A DNA stretch of 64,000 bases from Nostoc edaphicum CCNP1411. GTDB lineage: Bacteria > Cyanobacteriota > Cyanobacteriia > Cyanobacteriales > Nostocaceae. A program made the translations under genes and the position numbers. Positions 33,769 to 42,903 of this stretch are shown piece after piece. Positions within the stretch are counted from its first letter, which is position 1. Each line of letters starts with the position of its first letter. The stretch lies in the NCBI RefSeq assembly GCF_014023275.1, contig NZ_CP054695.1, positions 1 through 64,000 of the forward strand, written 5' to 3'. A model generated the notes under the pieces. That model saw nothing but the letters and a program-made list of their open reading frames with translations. It was not told where the DNA came from and did not search any database.

Positions 33769-35214
33769 TTATATGTTCAGATCGCAATTACCTTTTACTT
33801 CAATGATAGCAGGTTCTTGATTACTGTAAGCTTGCTTTCTTTGCCCACGAAACTGAACAGATAGTATATTATCTTTGAGTAGAGTAAGTTTCAACTCTAA
33901 TATATGTTCAACTGTACTGCTCATTTTTAAATGATAAATTGCTGCAAGACGTGCATGAGTTAGGAAAAGCTGCGGGTCATTTTTCAGTCTCGTCCATAAA
34001 TTGAGAAAAACACATTGTTCTACTTTGACGGAATTGTCATAACCCTTAATAAAGGAATTAAGCATTGAATAATCATTTTTGTTCTGGCTAGGAGAGAGTA
34101 GTTCGTTGAGTAATAGAAAACGTGCACGTAACTCAGCAATCTGGTCTGTGCTATAGCCATTGAAGTTCATCTCCATCATGCTGTTTCCTTGTGCCTGTGA
34201 ATATGGCTTTAAGGTAAGGACAAAGGTAGTCTTACCCCTTATAGATTTTGGGAGAACACTTTTTACCTGCATTATTGCTGCTTCGTTTTGGTAAGCATAG
34301 GAAATTTGCTTTTTATAATAATGTTGTTCTGGATGCAGATTACGTAAGGCAGCTTCTTGTGTTGGATCAGCCGATGAAATGTGTAGTATCAAACTCTGAT
34401 CTGCTTGAGTGTCAACAGATTCAGTTAAGAAGAATTTGTCATCTAGTAAAACCCATGCACCTGAACTGCTAACGCTTTTTCTGGAACGAGTTGTGGAACT
34501 ACTTCTAGTAGGTAATTGTTTTTTTACTGTGGAAGATGACTTTAATTGCGTGCTTTTCTGCGTGGAGGATGAATTTGATTTTCTACGACTAGCTACTTTA
34601 GTAGTCGAAGATTTTGAAGTATTATTGACTGTGGGTGATAATTTACTGTTTTTGGAAGCAATAACACTGGGTTGGAGAGTTTTGCTTTCACGTTTGCTTA
34701 ACCATAACAATATATGCTCACGGAATTGATCTCGGAAGTTTGCAGGAGCAGAGTATTCTCGGATCAATGCTTTTCCCTGAATTTTTTTCTTAAATGCTAG
34801 TACCTTTCGTCGTTGTTCTAGTGCTTCTTCCGTATTAAGTTGTGCTGCTGATTGTCGAAAGTAAAACCATATTTCAGGCTGCCCCTTTTTTTGTAACGAT
34901 TTAACAGCCCGCTCAAATTCTTCAACTGTCCCAGACTCAGCGCGCGGTGTTGGAGTCCCGATGCGGTTCCACATAATGCCAACAAACAACGCATACTCTT
35001 GCATTTTGCCAATTTGCAGGTTGAGAACAGCTTGACCATCCTGGCCATAACCTGGAAAGGCATTCTTTTCTGAGCAGATTGCTTCCAGCATTACTCCTTT
35101 ACTAGCAGCAATGGTACGGTTAGTTTCATCTATTACTTTAACTAAATAGTTACGTTCTTTAGGTACATCACTTGGCGAAGCCAGGAATATCTTGATCTTC
35201 TCTACTTGTGGCAT
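33769..35214 (-). CDS. DUF4062 (TIR-like) protein A
   Basis: Residues 5-150 form a DUF4062 domain, a TIR-related module: KIKIFLASPSDVPKERNYLV, then GIMWNRIGTPT and SGTVEEFERA, where the last Glu is placed like TIR catalytic or structural acids. A Ser/Thr/Lys-rich linker (160-240) leads to a strand-rich C-terminal domain with no recognised family. DUF4062 is common at the N-terminus of bacterial STAND and defence proteins. It is the last of three minus-strand genes with a second DUF4062 protein and a TM-macro protein. NAD-linked signalling is inferred from the family; catalytic function is not shown. Confidence 0.75.
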   Translation of the reverse strand: MPQVEKIKIFLASPSDVPKERNYLVKVIDETNRTIAASKGVMLEAICSEKNAFPGYGQDGQAVLNLQIGKMQEYALFVGIMWNRIGTPTPRAESGTVEEFERAVKSLQKKGQPEIWFYFRQSAAQLNTEEALEQRRKVLAFKKKIQGKALIREYSAPANFRDQFREHILLWLSKRESKTLQPSVIASKNSKLSPTVNNTSKSSTTKVASRRKSNSSSTQKSTQLKSSSTVKKQLPTRSSSTTRSRKSVSSSGAWVLLDDKFFLTESVDTQADQSLILHISSADPTQEAALRNLHPEQHYYKKQISYAYQNEAAIMQVKSVLPKSIRGKTTFVLTLKPYSQAQGNSMMEMNFNGYSTDQIAELRARFLLLNELLSPSQNKNDYSMLNSFIKGYDNSVKVEQCVFLNLWTRLKNDPQLFLTHARLAAIYHLKMSSTVEHILELKLTLLKDNILSVQFRGQRKQAYSNQEPAIIEVKGNCDLNI

Positions 35215-35456
35215 TCTACTTTATATACACGACTTTGAAGATTATTGATAATTGAGCATTGAAACATCAAGAGTGTTTATTAAATTCAAGCTTGTTATAT
35301 CCCTCGGGTTCAAAAATTATTTTAATAACAAATTCACTTTGGACATAGGAGTGTAATAAATATTTTTAACAATTAGTTATGTATTCGTATAAGAAACTCA
35401 ATAAATACAATAAATAAGCATATAATTTTGCGCTCCATAAAATTATCTCTTCTGTT

Positions 35457-36329
35457 TTAAAAGCAAATTGATTTTAAAAATTTCTTTAGTTCATAATAAT
35501 TAACAGAATCCAAATCTTTTGGGTAAATCATTAAGGTCAGCTTTCGTGTAATAAATCTTCTTTTGGATTCTAAAATGAATGAAGTTATTATCAGCTTAGA
35601 TAATTGCATTCTAGACAGACCACTACGAGCCAGATCAGAACCTATAATTGGGATTGCTACATTTGTACCGTGGCACTTCAGACGAACTTCTTGCCAGAGT
35701 TTATCCAGTGAAGTTGATATGTAATCAGCATTTGATTCAACTGTTAAATCGTTTTTCATATACCCATAGACAGTGAGGAAATATCTTTTTTCGTAAGAAC
35801 CAAGTGTGATTGTAGTCCCAATGGGATACCGCCAACCTTTTCCGCGAGTTTTACCCGGATCTTGCCTGCGATGACTATTATGTTCTTGAAGAGCAGTTTC
35901 AATATCTGCATCAAGTTGATCCTGTTTACCCCTATAAACTCGTTTAAGAAATTGCCCTTGAACGCTGGAGTATTTGATGACTTCTCCCAATTCTGTATCG
36001 AAGACATCATTAAATCCAATAACTAAATGTTCATTTTCTAGAAAGATATCCCCAATTTTAATCTCTATATCTGTATTTGGTGAAGATAGGCTACATGATG
36101 CAGATATTCGAGGAAAATTTTGCACAATAGCAAAAGTCAGAGATATCAAAACCAGACCAAAATAACCAGATAAGCCAAATTTGAAATATTCGGGAATAAA
36201 AAAACTGGCTGGCTCAATAAATAACCAAAACGCGCCAAAGTTGCTAGAAAAAGAAATCGCGAATTCTTTGAATCCAAGCTTTCTGAACAACGTGAAGTAA
36301 ATGCCAGCACCTGTAAATTTATTGTTCAT
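35457..36329 (-). CDS. Two-TM macro-domain protein, type II Thoeris effector-like
   Basis: This 290-residue protein has two predicted membrane segments (about 22-45 and 52-72, the second GLSGYFGLVLISLTFAIV) followed by a macro-type domain from about 85 to the end: IKIGDIFLENEHLVIGFNDV, FDTELGEVIKYSSVQGQFLK, GWRYPIGTTITLGSYEKRYF and NVAIPIIGSDLARSGLSRMQ. This layout is, to my knowledge, that of the DUF6430-type effector of type II Thoeris, where an ADP-ribose-type signal opens a membrane effector. The usual ThsB TIR partner is absent; instead DUF4062 proteins lie on both sides. The function is inferred from architecture. Confidence 0.7.
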   Translation of the reverse strand: MNNKFTGAGIYFTLFRKLGFKEFAISFSSNFGAFWLFIEPASFFIPEYFKFGLSGYFGLVLISLTFAIVQNFPRISASCSLSSPNTDIEIKIGDIFLENEHLVIGFNDVFDTELGEVIKYSSVQGQFLKRVYRGKQDQLDADIETALQEHNSHRRQDPGKTRGKGWRYPIGTTITLGSYEKRYFLTVYGYMKNDLTVESNADYISTSLDKLWQEVRLKCHGTNVAIPIIGSDLARSGLSRMQLSKLIITSFILESKRRFITRKLTLMIYPKDLDSVNYYELKKFLKSICF

Positions 36330-36349
36330 TAAGTATCTAATTTAAGAGA

Positions 36350-37534
36350 CAGAAATGTTGAATGCTGATACAAAACTTTACATAGATAGTTGCACTAACT
36401 CTAAAAAGGCTAAATTAGTCAACATAACATCATCTCCTCAAACCAATGAACATAGCTGATTTTCTGACACATACAAGATTGCAAATAGCGGAATTTATCT
36501 AATAGTGTATGTCCCCATTGTGCGGGAATAGATAAAAGCTGTAAAATCAGATAAGCTATTAAACTAACGTAAATTTGTATGGTGATACCGTTGACGTTTT
36601 TGGTAATTAATTTGTCAAGTTTTAAGTGCATCTTTAAAAACTTCCACAAGAGTTCAACTCCCCAACGTAATCGATAAATATCCCTAATTTCATCATCATT
36701 AACAGCTGCATCTCCCGACTTTGGTAAATTAGTCACTAAGCGGAACTCAGTTTTCGTTTCTAAATCACAAAAATTAATGACTCTATAGGCAATAGCCTCA
36801 TCAGATGCACCTACTTTGACTAATCCAGTTGCATCCTCAAATTCTAGTAACGAAATTGTTTTTAATCCGCAAAACAAAATATTTGTTTTCTTGTACCAAT
36901 TCTTGAATGAATTTTAATCCCGCAAAGCCTCTATCCATTACCCCCTACAGCATTAGTTGGGAGACTAGACATCATCTTGGAACCAAATTTATAATCATGA
37001 TCATGTCCAAAATTGATCAAGTTATCTTCTGGGCTACCTGTAGCTAAATTCAAAGAACTAAAAAGTTTGACTTGATGATGACCCAAAACCCATAACAATT
37101 TACTTGTCAGGGTAATAATTGTTGAATCAATAGGACAAATAGCATATTTATCGTGTAATTTTTTTGTGAATTTTCTTCTGTACTAATTCATTTAATTTTT
37201 TGGTAAATTCCTTGAAATTGTTTTTGGCTTCGATGTAAATTTGCTTTAGAAAAAGTAGAAATATCTACCTCAAATCCTGTATTGTTTAATCTCTTAAATA
37301 AATCTCGCATACTTGTTAAGCTATTATCCAGAGCATAGGATAGCCAGCACTCAAAGAATAGACGACTATTCAATACTGGATAATCATTTTTTGGCAGGCT
37401 TTTCAAGATATCTTTGACAATTTTGGGAAATGAATTTATAATCACAATCAAACTAATATAGTTTAAGCCTTCGCCCAAAAATACCATATTTTGGGCTATT
37501 TTTATCGGATTTTTCTTACCGTTCAACACTTCTG
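36350..37534 (-). mobile_element. IS4-family insertion sequence, copy 2 (1185 bp)
   Basis: This is the reverse-oriented twin of the element at 7892-9076: same length, same ends, same gene, with its own 9-bp target duplication (TTTAAGAGA). It lies between DUF4062 protein B and the TM-macro gene and does not cut either coding sequence. It may reduce expression of the downstream genes. Confidence 0.9.
36419..37529 (-). pseudogene. IS4-family transposase, copy 2, frameshifted
   Basis: The transposase is broken here at an A6 run (37196-37201), an A7 run (37159-37165), a G5 run (36941-36945) and an A5 run (36866-36870). The C-terminal catalytic part, including GVELLWKFLKMHLKLDKL, is open over 152 codons. 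Relative to copy 1, the A6/A5, A5/A6, G4/G5 and T6/T5 runs differ, and I found only one clear substitution (in the right end). The copies have therefore diverged almost only in homopolymers. Confidence 0.8.
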
Positions 37535-37569
37535 TTTAAGAGAGTAATAGCGGTATTGACTAGATAATG

Positions 37570-39168
37570 CTATCTTTTGGGAGAAAGAATGTTCACTAAT
37601 TCCTCATAGCTTGAGACTCTTGTACCTGTTTTTGCAAGTTGAATCAGATGACTGATGTAATTTGGAGGAACTGCACGCCCATAATCTATTTTAGATTGAC
37701 TAGCAATTTCGTCATACTGTGTAGCAGTTTCTTTCAGTTTGGCATCACCTCCAAATAAGTCTGATATGCCAGATCCATACCTTCCCTGCCGTACAGCTGC
37801 ATCCTGAATCATTTTGAACATGAATCTTTTGGTTTCCCAACGCCAGATAAATGATCCAAAATAAGGATGTTCTTTAGTTTGAATAGCCTTAAAGGAAAGT
37901 AAAAATTCAAAGAAATCAAACCAGTCTAAGTATCTTCCTTCTTCTTCTTTAGCGTAAAACTTGCTTTTCAGCAACAGAGCAAGATGATCGCTAACGGGGG
38001 TAAATCGACGTTCAAATCCGGGTTCGATCATTTGTGAAATATCGTGATAGAACACATATCTTGGATCTATTGAATCTAGTAGAGAGTAATCACGATTATA
38101 TTCACGTAAGTAAACTTGGCGAGATGTCACTTCCTGTAAGAAGTTTATTTTACCTGCACGCAAAGCTGAAATTCCCAGCGTATATAATAGAAGGAGTCCA
38201 GGATAAGTTTTGATGTAATTCGCCCAGTCGTAACTTTGCATTTTTCTAGTGCTGAGTCGCTCAATCCAGTCTCCAGCAATATCTAGCCATTCAGGTGAAG
38301 TTTCATCTGCATATCTTCCGATTGCTGCCAGTGCATACATAGATGGTGTTGTAGCTGCTTCCAGAATTTGCGCGATCGCAGGAATAGTTTCGACACTTGG
38401 CTGTCGAGAAAATAATTCACCAAAATCAGGTGAAGCTAGTACAGACTGTATTCTGGCGATTTCTTGCTCTTTGGCATCCTCCATATCTTGAACACCGAAG
38501 CGTGAATCTAGCAATGTTTTGACTGAAGTTTGTGCTTCAGAGAGAGTGTTGAATGATATCTCTGTGTTGGAAGCGGTTGGTATTGTCTGAATAGGTAGAC
38601 CAATTGCTTGCTCAGTAACTTTTGCTTCCTGTTCTGCGGCTCTTCGCTCTTTGTCTTCTCTGGCAATTTCCTGAACAGCTGATGTAATATGTCGAAGGAC
38701 TCTCTCTTTAAAGTCTTCAATGCTGTTGTAGCGATTTGCTAATCCTGTTGGCTGTAATTTATTCCAATATTCTTGAACTTGTCTATATTGTTCTTGGTCA
38801 ATTTTAGAAGGTGAAACTTCCTTGTCAGAAAAGTAGACCATGCAACGTTTACCTTCGTTCCTAGCTCGCGCTATTTCAACTTCTGTCCCAGTTCCACCTA
38901 ATACAGTGGGTGTACCCAAACGAGTCCAAAAAACACCAATTAAAAGGTCACACTTATCAACCAACTGACGATTGATAACTTCCTGTCCTGAATCTCGCAA
39001 ATCTGGTGTGGAATTCGTTTCCCAACCAATGGACATCAGGATGATTTTCATATCCTCGGCGTGCATTGCATTCCATCGGTCAACTTCTTTTCGGATGATT
39101 TCTCTTTCTTCAATAACATCACCAGGGCTAGCAATAAGAATTCGATAGATTTTAGCTTCTACTGGCAT
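37570..39168 (-). CDS. DUF4062 (TIR-like) protein B
   Basis: Residues 5-115 are a DUF4062 domain (KIYRILIASPGDVIEEREII, LIGVFWTRLGTPT, GTGTEVEIARARNEGKRCMV). A charged helix (residues 160-190, VQEIAREDKERRAAEQEAKV) leads to a 330-residue helical C-terminal region (residues 205-532) that is not in protein A. It is the first gene of the putative defence operon, followed, before the IS insertion, by the TM-macro gene at about 46 bp. Two DUF4062 proteins with different C-termini suggest one may sense and one may signal, which is inference. Confidence 0.75.
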   Translation of the reverse strand: MPVEAKIYRILIASPGDVIEEREIIRKEVDRWNAMHAEDMKIILMSIGWETNSTPDLRDSGQEVINRQLVDKCDLLIGVFWTRLGTPTVLGGTGTEVEIARARNEGKRCMVYFSDKEVSPSKIDQEQYRQVQEYWNKLQPTGLANRYNSIEDFKERVLRHITSAVQEIAREDKERRAAEQEAKVTEQAIGLPIQTIPTASNTEISFNTLSEAQTSVKTLLDSRFGVQDMEDAKEQEIARIQSVLASPDFGELFSRQPSVETIPAIAQILEAATTPSMYALAAIGRYADETSPEWLDIAGDWIERLSTRKMQSYDWANYIKTYPGLLLLYTLGISALRAGKINFLQEVTSRQVYLREYNRDYSLLDSIDPRYVFYHDISQMIEPGFERRFTPVSDHLALLLKSKFYAKEEEGRYLDWFDFFEFLLSFKAIQTKEHPYFGSFIWRWETKRFMFKMIQDAAVRQGRYGSGISDLFGGDAKLKETATQYDEIASQSKIDYGRAVPPNYISHLIQLAKTGTRVSSYEELVNILSPKR

Positions 39169-39486
39169 ACGTAATAAAAGACGAGATTATTCCATATATA
39201 ACGCACAATATAGGAATTTCAGGTGTATTAATTAATAGTAATAAAATATACTAATAGTCTATGAGCTTACACAGAATAATACGCCTGAAATCTTTACTAG
39301 ATAAAGGGGCGTTGCATACTTGTGGGATAATTTTATTTTCTCAAACAAATGTAAAATTCTGTTTCTTGGCGTTCGTAGCGTTTTGGCGGTTGATTATTTA
39401 TCCTTTGATTCACCAATGCCGATAAAAGGATTATTAAATAGAGCGCGATTGCGCCACTGGGAAATGAACCTTTAGGCGTAACTGGC
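39169..39486. other. Intergenic region, no gene seen
   Basis: This 318-bp region lies between the divergent DUF4062-B gene and the primase gene. It is AT-rich and would hold both promoters. A minus-strand frame at 39333-39587 overlaps the primase start and shows no family-like sequence. I see no repeats or strong hairpins. Confidence 0.4.
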
Positions 39487-40842
39487 ATGATCTTCAATCC
39501 CAGACAAACAACTATTAAATTTCTCAGACAAATAGGCTTTACCACCGGAACCAAAATTTGGCTCAGGATTTCTTGGGACTTGCCCACAGACCTAATACCT
39601 AAAAACTGGAATAACTACTGTCGCAATGGTCAATTTGTCTACTCCCATTACATTCTCTGCGGTAAAATAACCCAGCGAGGATTTCAACTCTACTGCTGCA
39701 CTTACGGAGGTCGAGACAAACAGGGCAACAACTGCTGGCGACTAACACCTAAACGCTATGCTGATGGTTGGGCATTGGCATTTAAAATGTCATATCTTGG
39801 TGCTACAGTCAGCTTTTACCCTAACCAACCAGACAAGGGAATCAGCAATCACCACGTTAGTCAATGCCAATGTTTATTCTACGAAATTGATGATTTGGCA
39901 TTGAGTGAGCAGCGACAAGCTGTAGTTCGGCTAAAGGACGAAATCAACTTGGAACCCGCCGCCGTAGTTTACACAGGTGGGAAATCCCTGCACGTTTACT
40001 TTAAATGCAGCCATTCCTTGAATCCTGCTGAATGGCTGTACCTCAATCGCCAACTGACGATTATCCAAAACGCAGATCCAGCCATTTGCAACTTAGCTCG
40101 TTCCATGAGACTGCCAGGTATGGTTCGCAGACGGGTGGTGGATGGAATATTGAGTGCAACCATCCCCATTACCCTAGAGCATTGGTCAAACTGTCAGTAT
40201 AATGTCGAAGAACTAGAAACCGCATTTGATTCTACAGCCTTATTTCCCTACGAACTTTCTGAGCAACGTTGGCGTAAGTGGGTGCAACTTCTCACAAGAG
40301 CGAAAAATGGAGAAGTTATCGACCCACAAACAGCGCTACTGCAACATTCTATTACTGCACCTCGCCCAACCTTACATTGCCGACGAGGGACAGTAACACA
40401 GGCTACAACCAGAGATAATGGCTCATCTCTTAAACAACTACGCGCTAGCGGAGTGTCTGTTCCTTTGTCTATCTGTTTAACTTTGAGCGATCGCACTTTA
40501 CTGACTTATGGCGAATCTGAGGGAAACAGAAACAATTCTGGCTACAAATTAGCTCGTAACCTACTGGGTACATCTAATTTACTCACTAGACACGGAATCG
40601 CTTATTATCCCCAACCACGCCAACTATTTGACCGATATTGCGATCGCTGTACACCTACACTTGAATCAACTGAGGCAGATACAATTTGGCACAGTGCAAA
40701 TAAAACAACAGCCTTTGCCAGTCGGGACTTTGGCTCAATTGTCATGAGCATTCGTAAGTGGAAGTTACACCGCAAATCAAAAAAGCAATGCGTAAGAAAA
40801 CCAAAAAGATTAATTAACGAGAGATTGACAAAATCGATGTAA
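39487..40842 (+). CDS. AEP-type (RepB-like) primase for plasmid replication
   Basis: This 451-residue protein has archaeo-eukaryotic-primase signatures in its first half: the acidic motif LFYEIDDLALSEQRQAVV (near residue 130) and AAVVYTGGKSLHVYFKCSHS (near 160), followed by ARSMRLPGMVRR. The second half holds a Cys/His-containing segment (LFDRYCDRCTPTL) and a basic C-terminus. It would prime lagging-strand or origin synthesis, complementing the plasmid's DnaB and family-A polymerase. The ATG is preceded by GTAACTGGC without a strong Shine-Dalgarno. A primase-polymerase of the same superfamily is the alternative. Confidence 0.75.
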   Translation: MIFNPRQTTIKFLRQIGFTTGTKIWLRISWDLPTDLIPKNWNNYCRNGQFVYSHYILCGKITQRGFQLYCCTYGGRDKQGNNCWRLTPKRYADGWALAFKMSYLGATVSFYPNQPDKGISNHHVSQCQCLFYEIDDLALSEQRQAVVRLKDEINLEPAAVVYTGGKSLHVYFKCSHSLNPAEWLYLNRQLTIIQNADPAICNLARSMRLPGMVRRRVVDGILSATIPITLEHWSNCQYNVEELETAFDSTALFPYELSEQRWRKWVQLLTRAKNGEVIDPQTALLQHSITAPRPTLHCRRGTVTQATTRDNGSSLKQLRASGVSVPLSICLTLSDRTLLTYGESEGNRNNSGYKLARNLLGTSNLLTRHGIAYYPQPRQLFDRYCDRCTPTLESTEADTIWHSANKTTAFASRDFGSIVMSIRKWKLHRKSKKQCVRKPKRLINERLTKSM

Positions 40843-40868
40843 TACCCTTCCAATTTCTACCCATAATT

Positions 40869-40942
40869 TACCGTGTACACATATCTTTGTACAGGATTAA
40901 AACGGTGTGGGACAACTCCAAAATACTTGTGTGTACACGGTA
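40869..40942. repeat. 12-bp inverted repeat TACCGTGTACAC with 50-bp spacer
   Basis: TACCGTGTACAC at 40869-40880 and GTGTACACGGTA at 40931-40942 are perfect reverse complements. Each arm itself contains the palindrome GTGTACAC. They lie between the convergent primase and nuclease-like genes, so they could be paired binding sites or a very long-loop terminator. No T-run follows either arm. Confidence 0.5.
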
Positions 40943-40991
40943 GCCCTATTCCAGGGAGACTATATGACTATTAAAGGTACTATCTCTAGTT

Positions 40992-41621
40992 TTATTTTCC
41001 CATTTTTGGTAAATAAGACTGACGATAATTGTTCTTAGCCATCAGTTTAGCCTCACGCTTTGTCCACTGTTTTTGTAAAGGAACATCAGCCAATCTTTGC
41101 AATAATATGAATACACTATCATCTCCAGTCAACCGAGCGATGATTTGAGCGATCGCCTTACAACAACTCCAAGGATGACGCACTACCTGAACTTCTGCAA
41201 ATCTCACTACACCCCAATTGCGCTCCAAGAAAAAACGGTTACGGATTTTATCGTCATCAACATCAATGCAGTGGTGAGGTTTACCTGTATCTCCAGCATA
41301 AGGTTCATCAATCTCAATATCGAGAGCTAACCCAGAAGATTGATGGTAAAGGATAAAATCAGCTGAGTAACGTCGAGACGAACCAGGAATTTCAAATTCC
41401 ACTGCTTGACAGATAAGATTCTCTAGAAACGTACACAGTAAATGGCGAAAAAATTGCTTTTCACTGACACCTTGCTTGGCTGTGCCATTTCCATTTGGTA
41501 ATTGAACGCATCCTTGAAACGAAGCTTTCAGATGCTCCCGACTTTTAGAATCTTTAGTGTATAAACGTCTTACTAGTGGTGGATAAAGAATAATTGGATA
41601 GTACCCAGTAAACATAACCAC
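40992..41621 (-). CDS. PD-(D/E)XK-like nuclease (hypothetical)
   Basis: The 209-residue protein has the layout of small restriction-type nucleases: an N-terminal helical part (SEKQFFRHLLCTFLENLICQ) then YSADFILYHQSSGLALDIEI followed by DEPY, where D and E-x-D/E match a PD-(D/E)XK core, and a later strand FFLERNWGVVRFAEVQVVRH. No partner methylase is near. It resembles VSR/DUF559-type folds in this region. Nuclease activity is inferred from motif spacing. Confidence 0.55.
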   Translation of the reverse strand: MVMFTGYYPIILYPPLVRRLYTKDSKSREHLKASFQGCVQLPNGNGTAKQGVSEKQFFRHLLCTFLENLICQAVEFEIPGSSRRYSADFILYHQSSGLALDIEIDEPYAGDTGKPHHCIDVDDDKIRNRFFLERNWGVVRFAEVQVVRHPWSCCKAIAQIIARLTGDDSVFILLQRLADVPLQKQWTKREAKLMAKNNYRQSYLPKMGK

Positions 41622-41670
41622 AAACTTGTTAAACTTTTAGCAATCAAGAAGAACAAAATCAAGATAATAA

Positions 41671-41922
41671 CTAGAAGTTATCTAATCTAATATCCTTCCA
41701 AATATCAGAAACTTGCCATCCGGTCTTACCAACAGAAAGGACTATAGGATTATCACGCGCTGGAATATAGTTAGCTTGATTATTACTTAAACCTATTTGT
41801 GGCTGTTCTTCAAGCATTGGTTCTTGCATATTAATAATGTCAATTTGAAAATTCTGTTCTTGTGTTTCCTCGATGATTTTTGTTTCTTGGAGTAGCTTTT
41901 CCGATTTTTTGATGAGCTTCAT
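41671..41922 (-). CDS. Hypothetical protein (83 aa)
   Basis: This short protein has a helical, charged start (KLIKKSEKLLQETKIIEETQ) and no recognised domain. It lies 69 bp upstream of the nuclease-like gene in the same direction and may be its partner. It has no signal or membrane segment. Support comes from the open frame and codon pattern only. Confidence 0.4.
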   Translation of the reverse strand: MKLIKKSEKLLQETKIIEETQEQNFQIDIINMQEPMLEEQPQIGLSNNQANYIPARDNPIVLSVGKTGWQVSDIWKDIRLDNF

Positions 41923-42062
41923 ATCTATTTGTAGTTTTAACGCTTGACATTGACAAAATAACGAGAATCTGAAATTAAGTTAATTCCTAAAAATTTGGGA
42001 GAATATCAACACAGATAGATGCGCTATCGCGCCAAAATTGATGACGTTACACAACCAAAAAA

Positions 42063-42254
42063 ATGCAACAATTAACAGCCATCTTAACGAAACTTAAACC
42101 TAAATTTGTTGCTCCTCCAATTTCAAATCTTCAGCCTACACAAGAAAATGTTTCCAATTTATCTTTCAATACTAATTTAGATTCAGGCACTATAGCTATC
42201 TTAGAACAGATTGAAGCTGAATATGAATATTACCAAACATGTGAGGAGTGGTAG
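42063..42254 (+). CDS. Hypothetical protein (63 aa)
   Basis: The frame encodes MQQLTAILTKLKPKF at the start and an acidic end (EQIEAEYEYYQTCEEW). Its stop lies two bases before the ATG of the Gp157-like gene at 42257, so the two are probably co-transcribed. No domain is recognised. Confidence 0.45.
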   Translation: MQQLTAILTKLKPKFVAPPISNLQPTQENVSNLSFNTNLDSGTIAILEQIEAEYEYYQTCEEW

Positions 42255-42256
42255 TC

Positions 42257-42592
42257 ATGAATTTAGCACTTGCTCAACAATCCTTAGCAGGACTTTCCCA
42301 AACTGCTGCTCATCTCTGGGAACAGCTAACCAATTGCCAGACTCCTGAAGAAGAAGCTGCTATCATCACCGCTATTTGGGAAACTCAGGAAGTTCAGGAA
42401 GAAGTTGTTGATATCCAAGCAGAATTAGCATTGCAACTGGATGCTGAAATAACGGCTATTAAGCAACGACTAGAACATCTAAAATCTGTACATCAATCAG
42501 CACTATTAAGACTAGAACGCTGGCGACAAAAATTAGATGAAACTATTTTAGAACAAACCGCCGCAGGAATTCTACCTGAGCAAATGATCTGA
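42257..42592 (+). pseudogene. Gp157-like gene truncated by IS insertion
   Basis: The 111-residue frame from ATG 42257 resembles the siphovirus Gp157-like family: a long amphipathic helical stretch (EEVVDIQAELALQLDAEITA, AIKQRLEHLKSVHQSALLRL) and the segment LERWRQKLDETILEQTAAGI. The reading frame then runs into the inverted end of the IS at 42589 and stops at a TGA formed by its CTGAC terminus. The protein has lost its C-terminal part. Gp157-type genes are found beside phage and plasmid replication genes, here next to the primase. Confidence 0.6.
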
Positions 42593-42620
42593 CTTTTCAC
42601 GGGATGTGGAAAAGAAAGAT

Positions 42621-42647
42621 TGGTTCGCGATAAATTATCGCGAACCA
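42621..42647. terminator. Hairpin at left IS end
   Basis: TGGTTCGCGATAA pairs with TTATCGCGAACCA around one base, a perfect 13-bp stem. It sits inside the IS next to its left inverted repeat and, with the matching hairpin at 44630-44664 (14-bp stem, 7-nt loop), could stop read-through into the element. Confidence 0.5.
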
Positions 42648-42651
42648 CTTC

Positions 42652-42897
42652 CTATTCTTTATTATATTTGGAAGTTTCTTCAACTAAATCTTTTAAACCC
42701 TGTCTGAGAGCCTCAATTGAACGATCTAAAGCTTCGATTCTAGTCCTGGCAGTAATTTGTTCAATGGCATCTATGTAAGTTTGACTACCAGCCTTACCTA
42801 AATGCTTGTACTTGGAAAGCTTGCCATCACTCCGAGTCGGAAATATTGCTGTTGTAGCATGTAGTTTATAGTACCAATAAAATTCTTTGCGCCCCAA
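42652..42897 (-). CDS. IS passenger ORF 1 (81 aa)
   Basis: The frame starts with TTG at 42897 and encodes a helical protein (KLSKYKHLGKAGSQTYIDAI, RTRIEALDRSIEALRQGLKD) without a recognised family. It lies between the transposase and the left inverted repeat, 6 bp after the preceding small ORF. Accessory genes in IS elements can modulate transposition; no motif shows that here. Confidence 0.4.
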   Translation of the reverse strand: MGRKEFYWYYKLHATTAIFPTRSDGKLSKYKHLGKAGSQTYIDAIEQITARTRIEALDRSIEALRQGLKDLVEETSKYNKE

Positions 42898-42903
42898 TGC
42901 TTG

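Larger units (their letters stand above)
36341..37543. repeat. 9-bp target-site duplication of IS copy 2
   Basis: TTTAAGAGA lies at 36341-36349 and 37535-37543, directly outside both ends of the element, and fixes its limits at 36350 and 37534. Removing the element and one repeat leaves about 46 bp between the macro gene and the upstream DUF4062 gene, so the insertion split an operon-like pair. Confidence 0.85.

Noticed and set aside
35221..35456. Gene between DUF4062-A and the TM-macro gene
   Set aside because: The interval is AT-rich with stops in all frames and no ribosome site.
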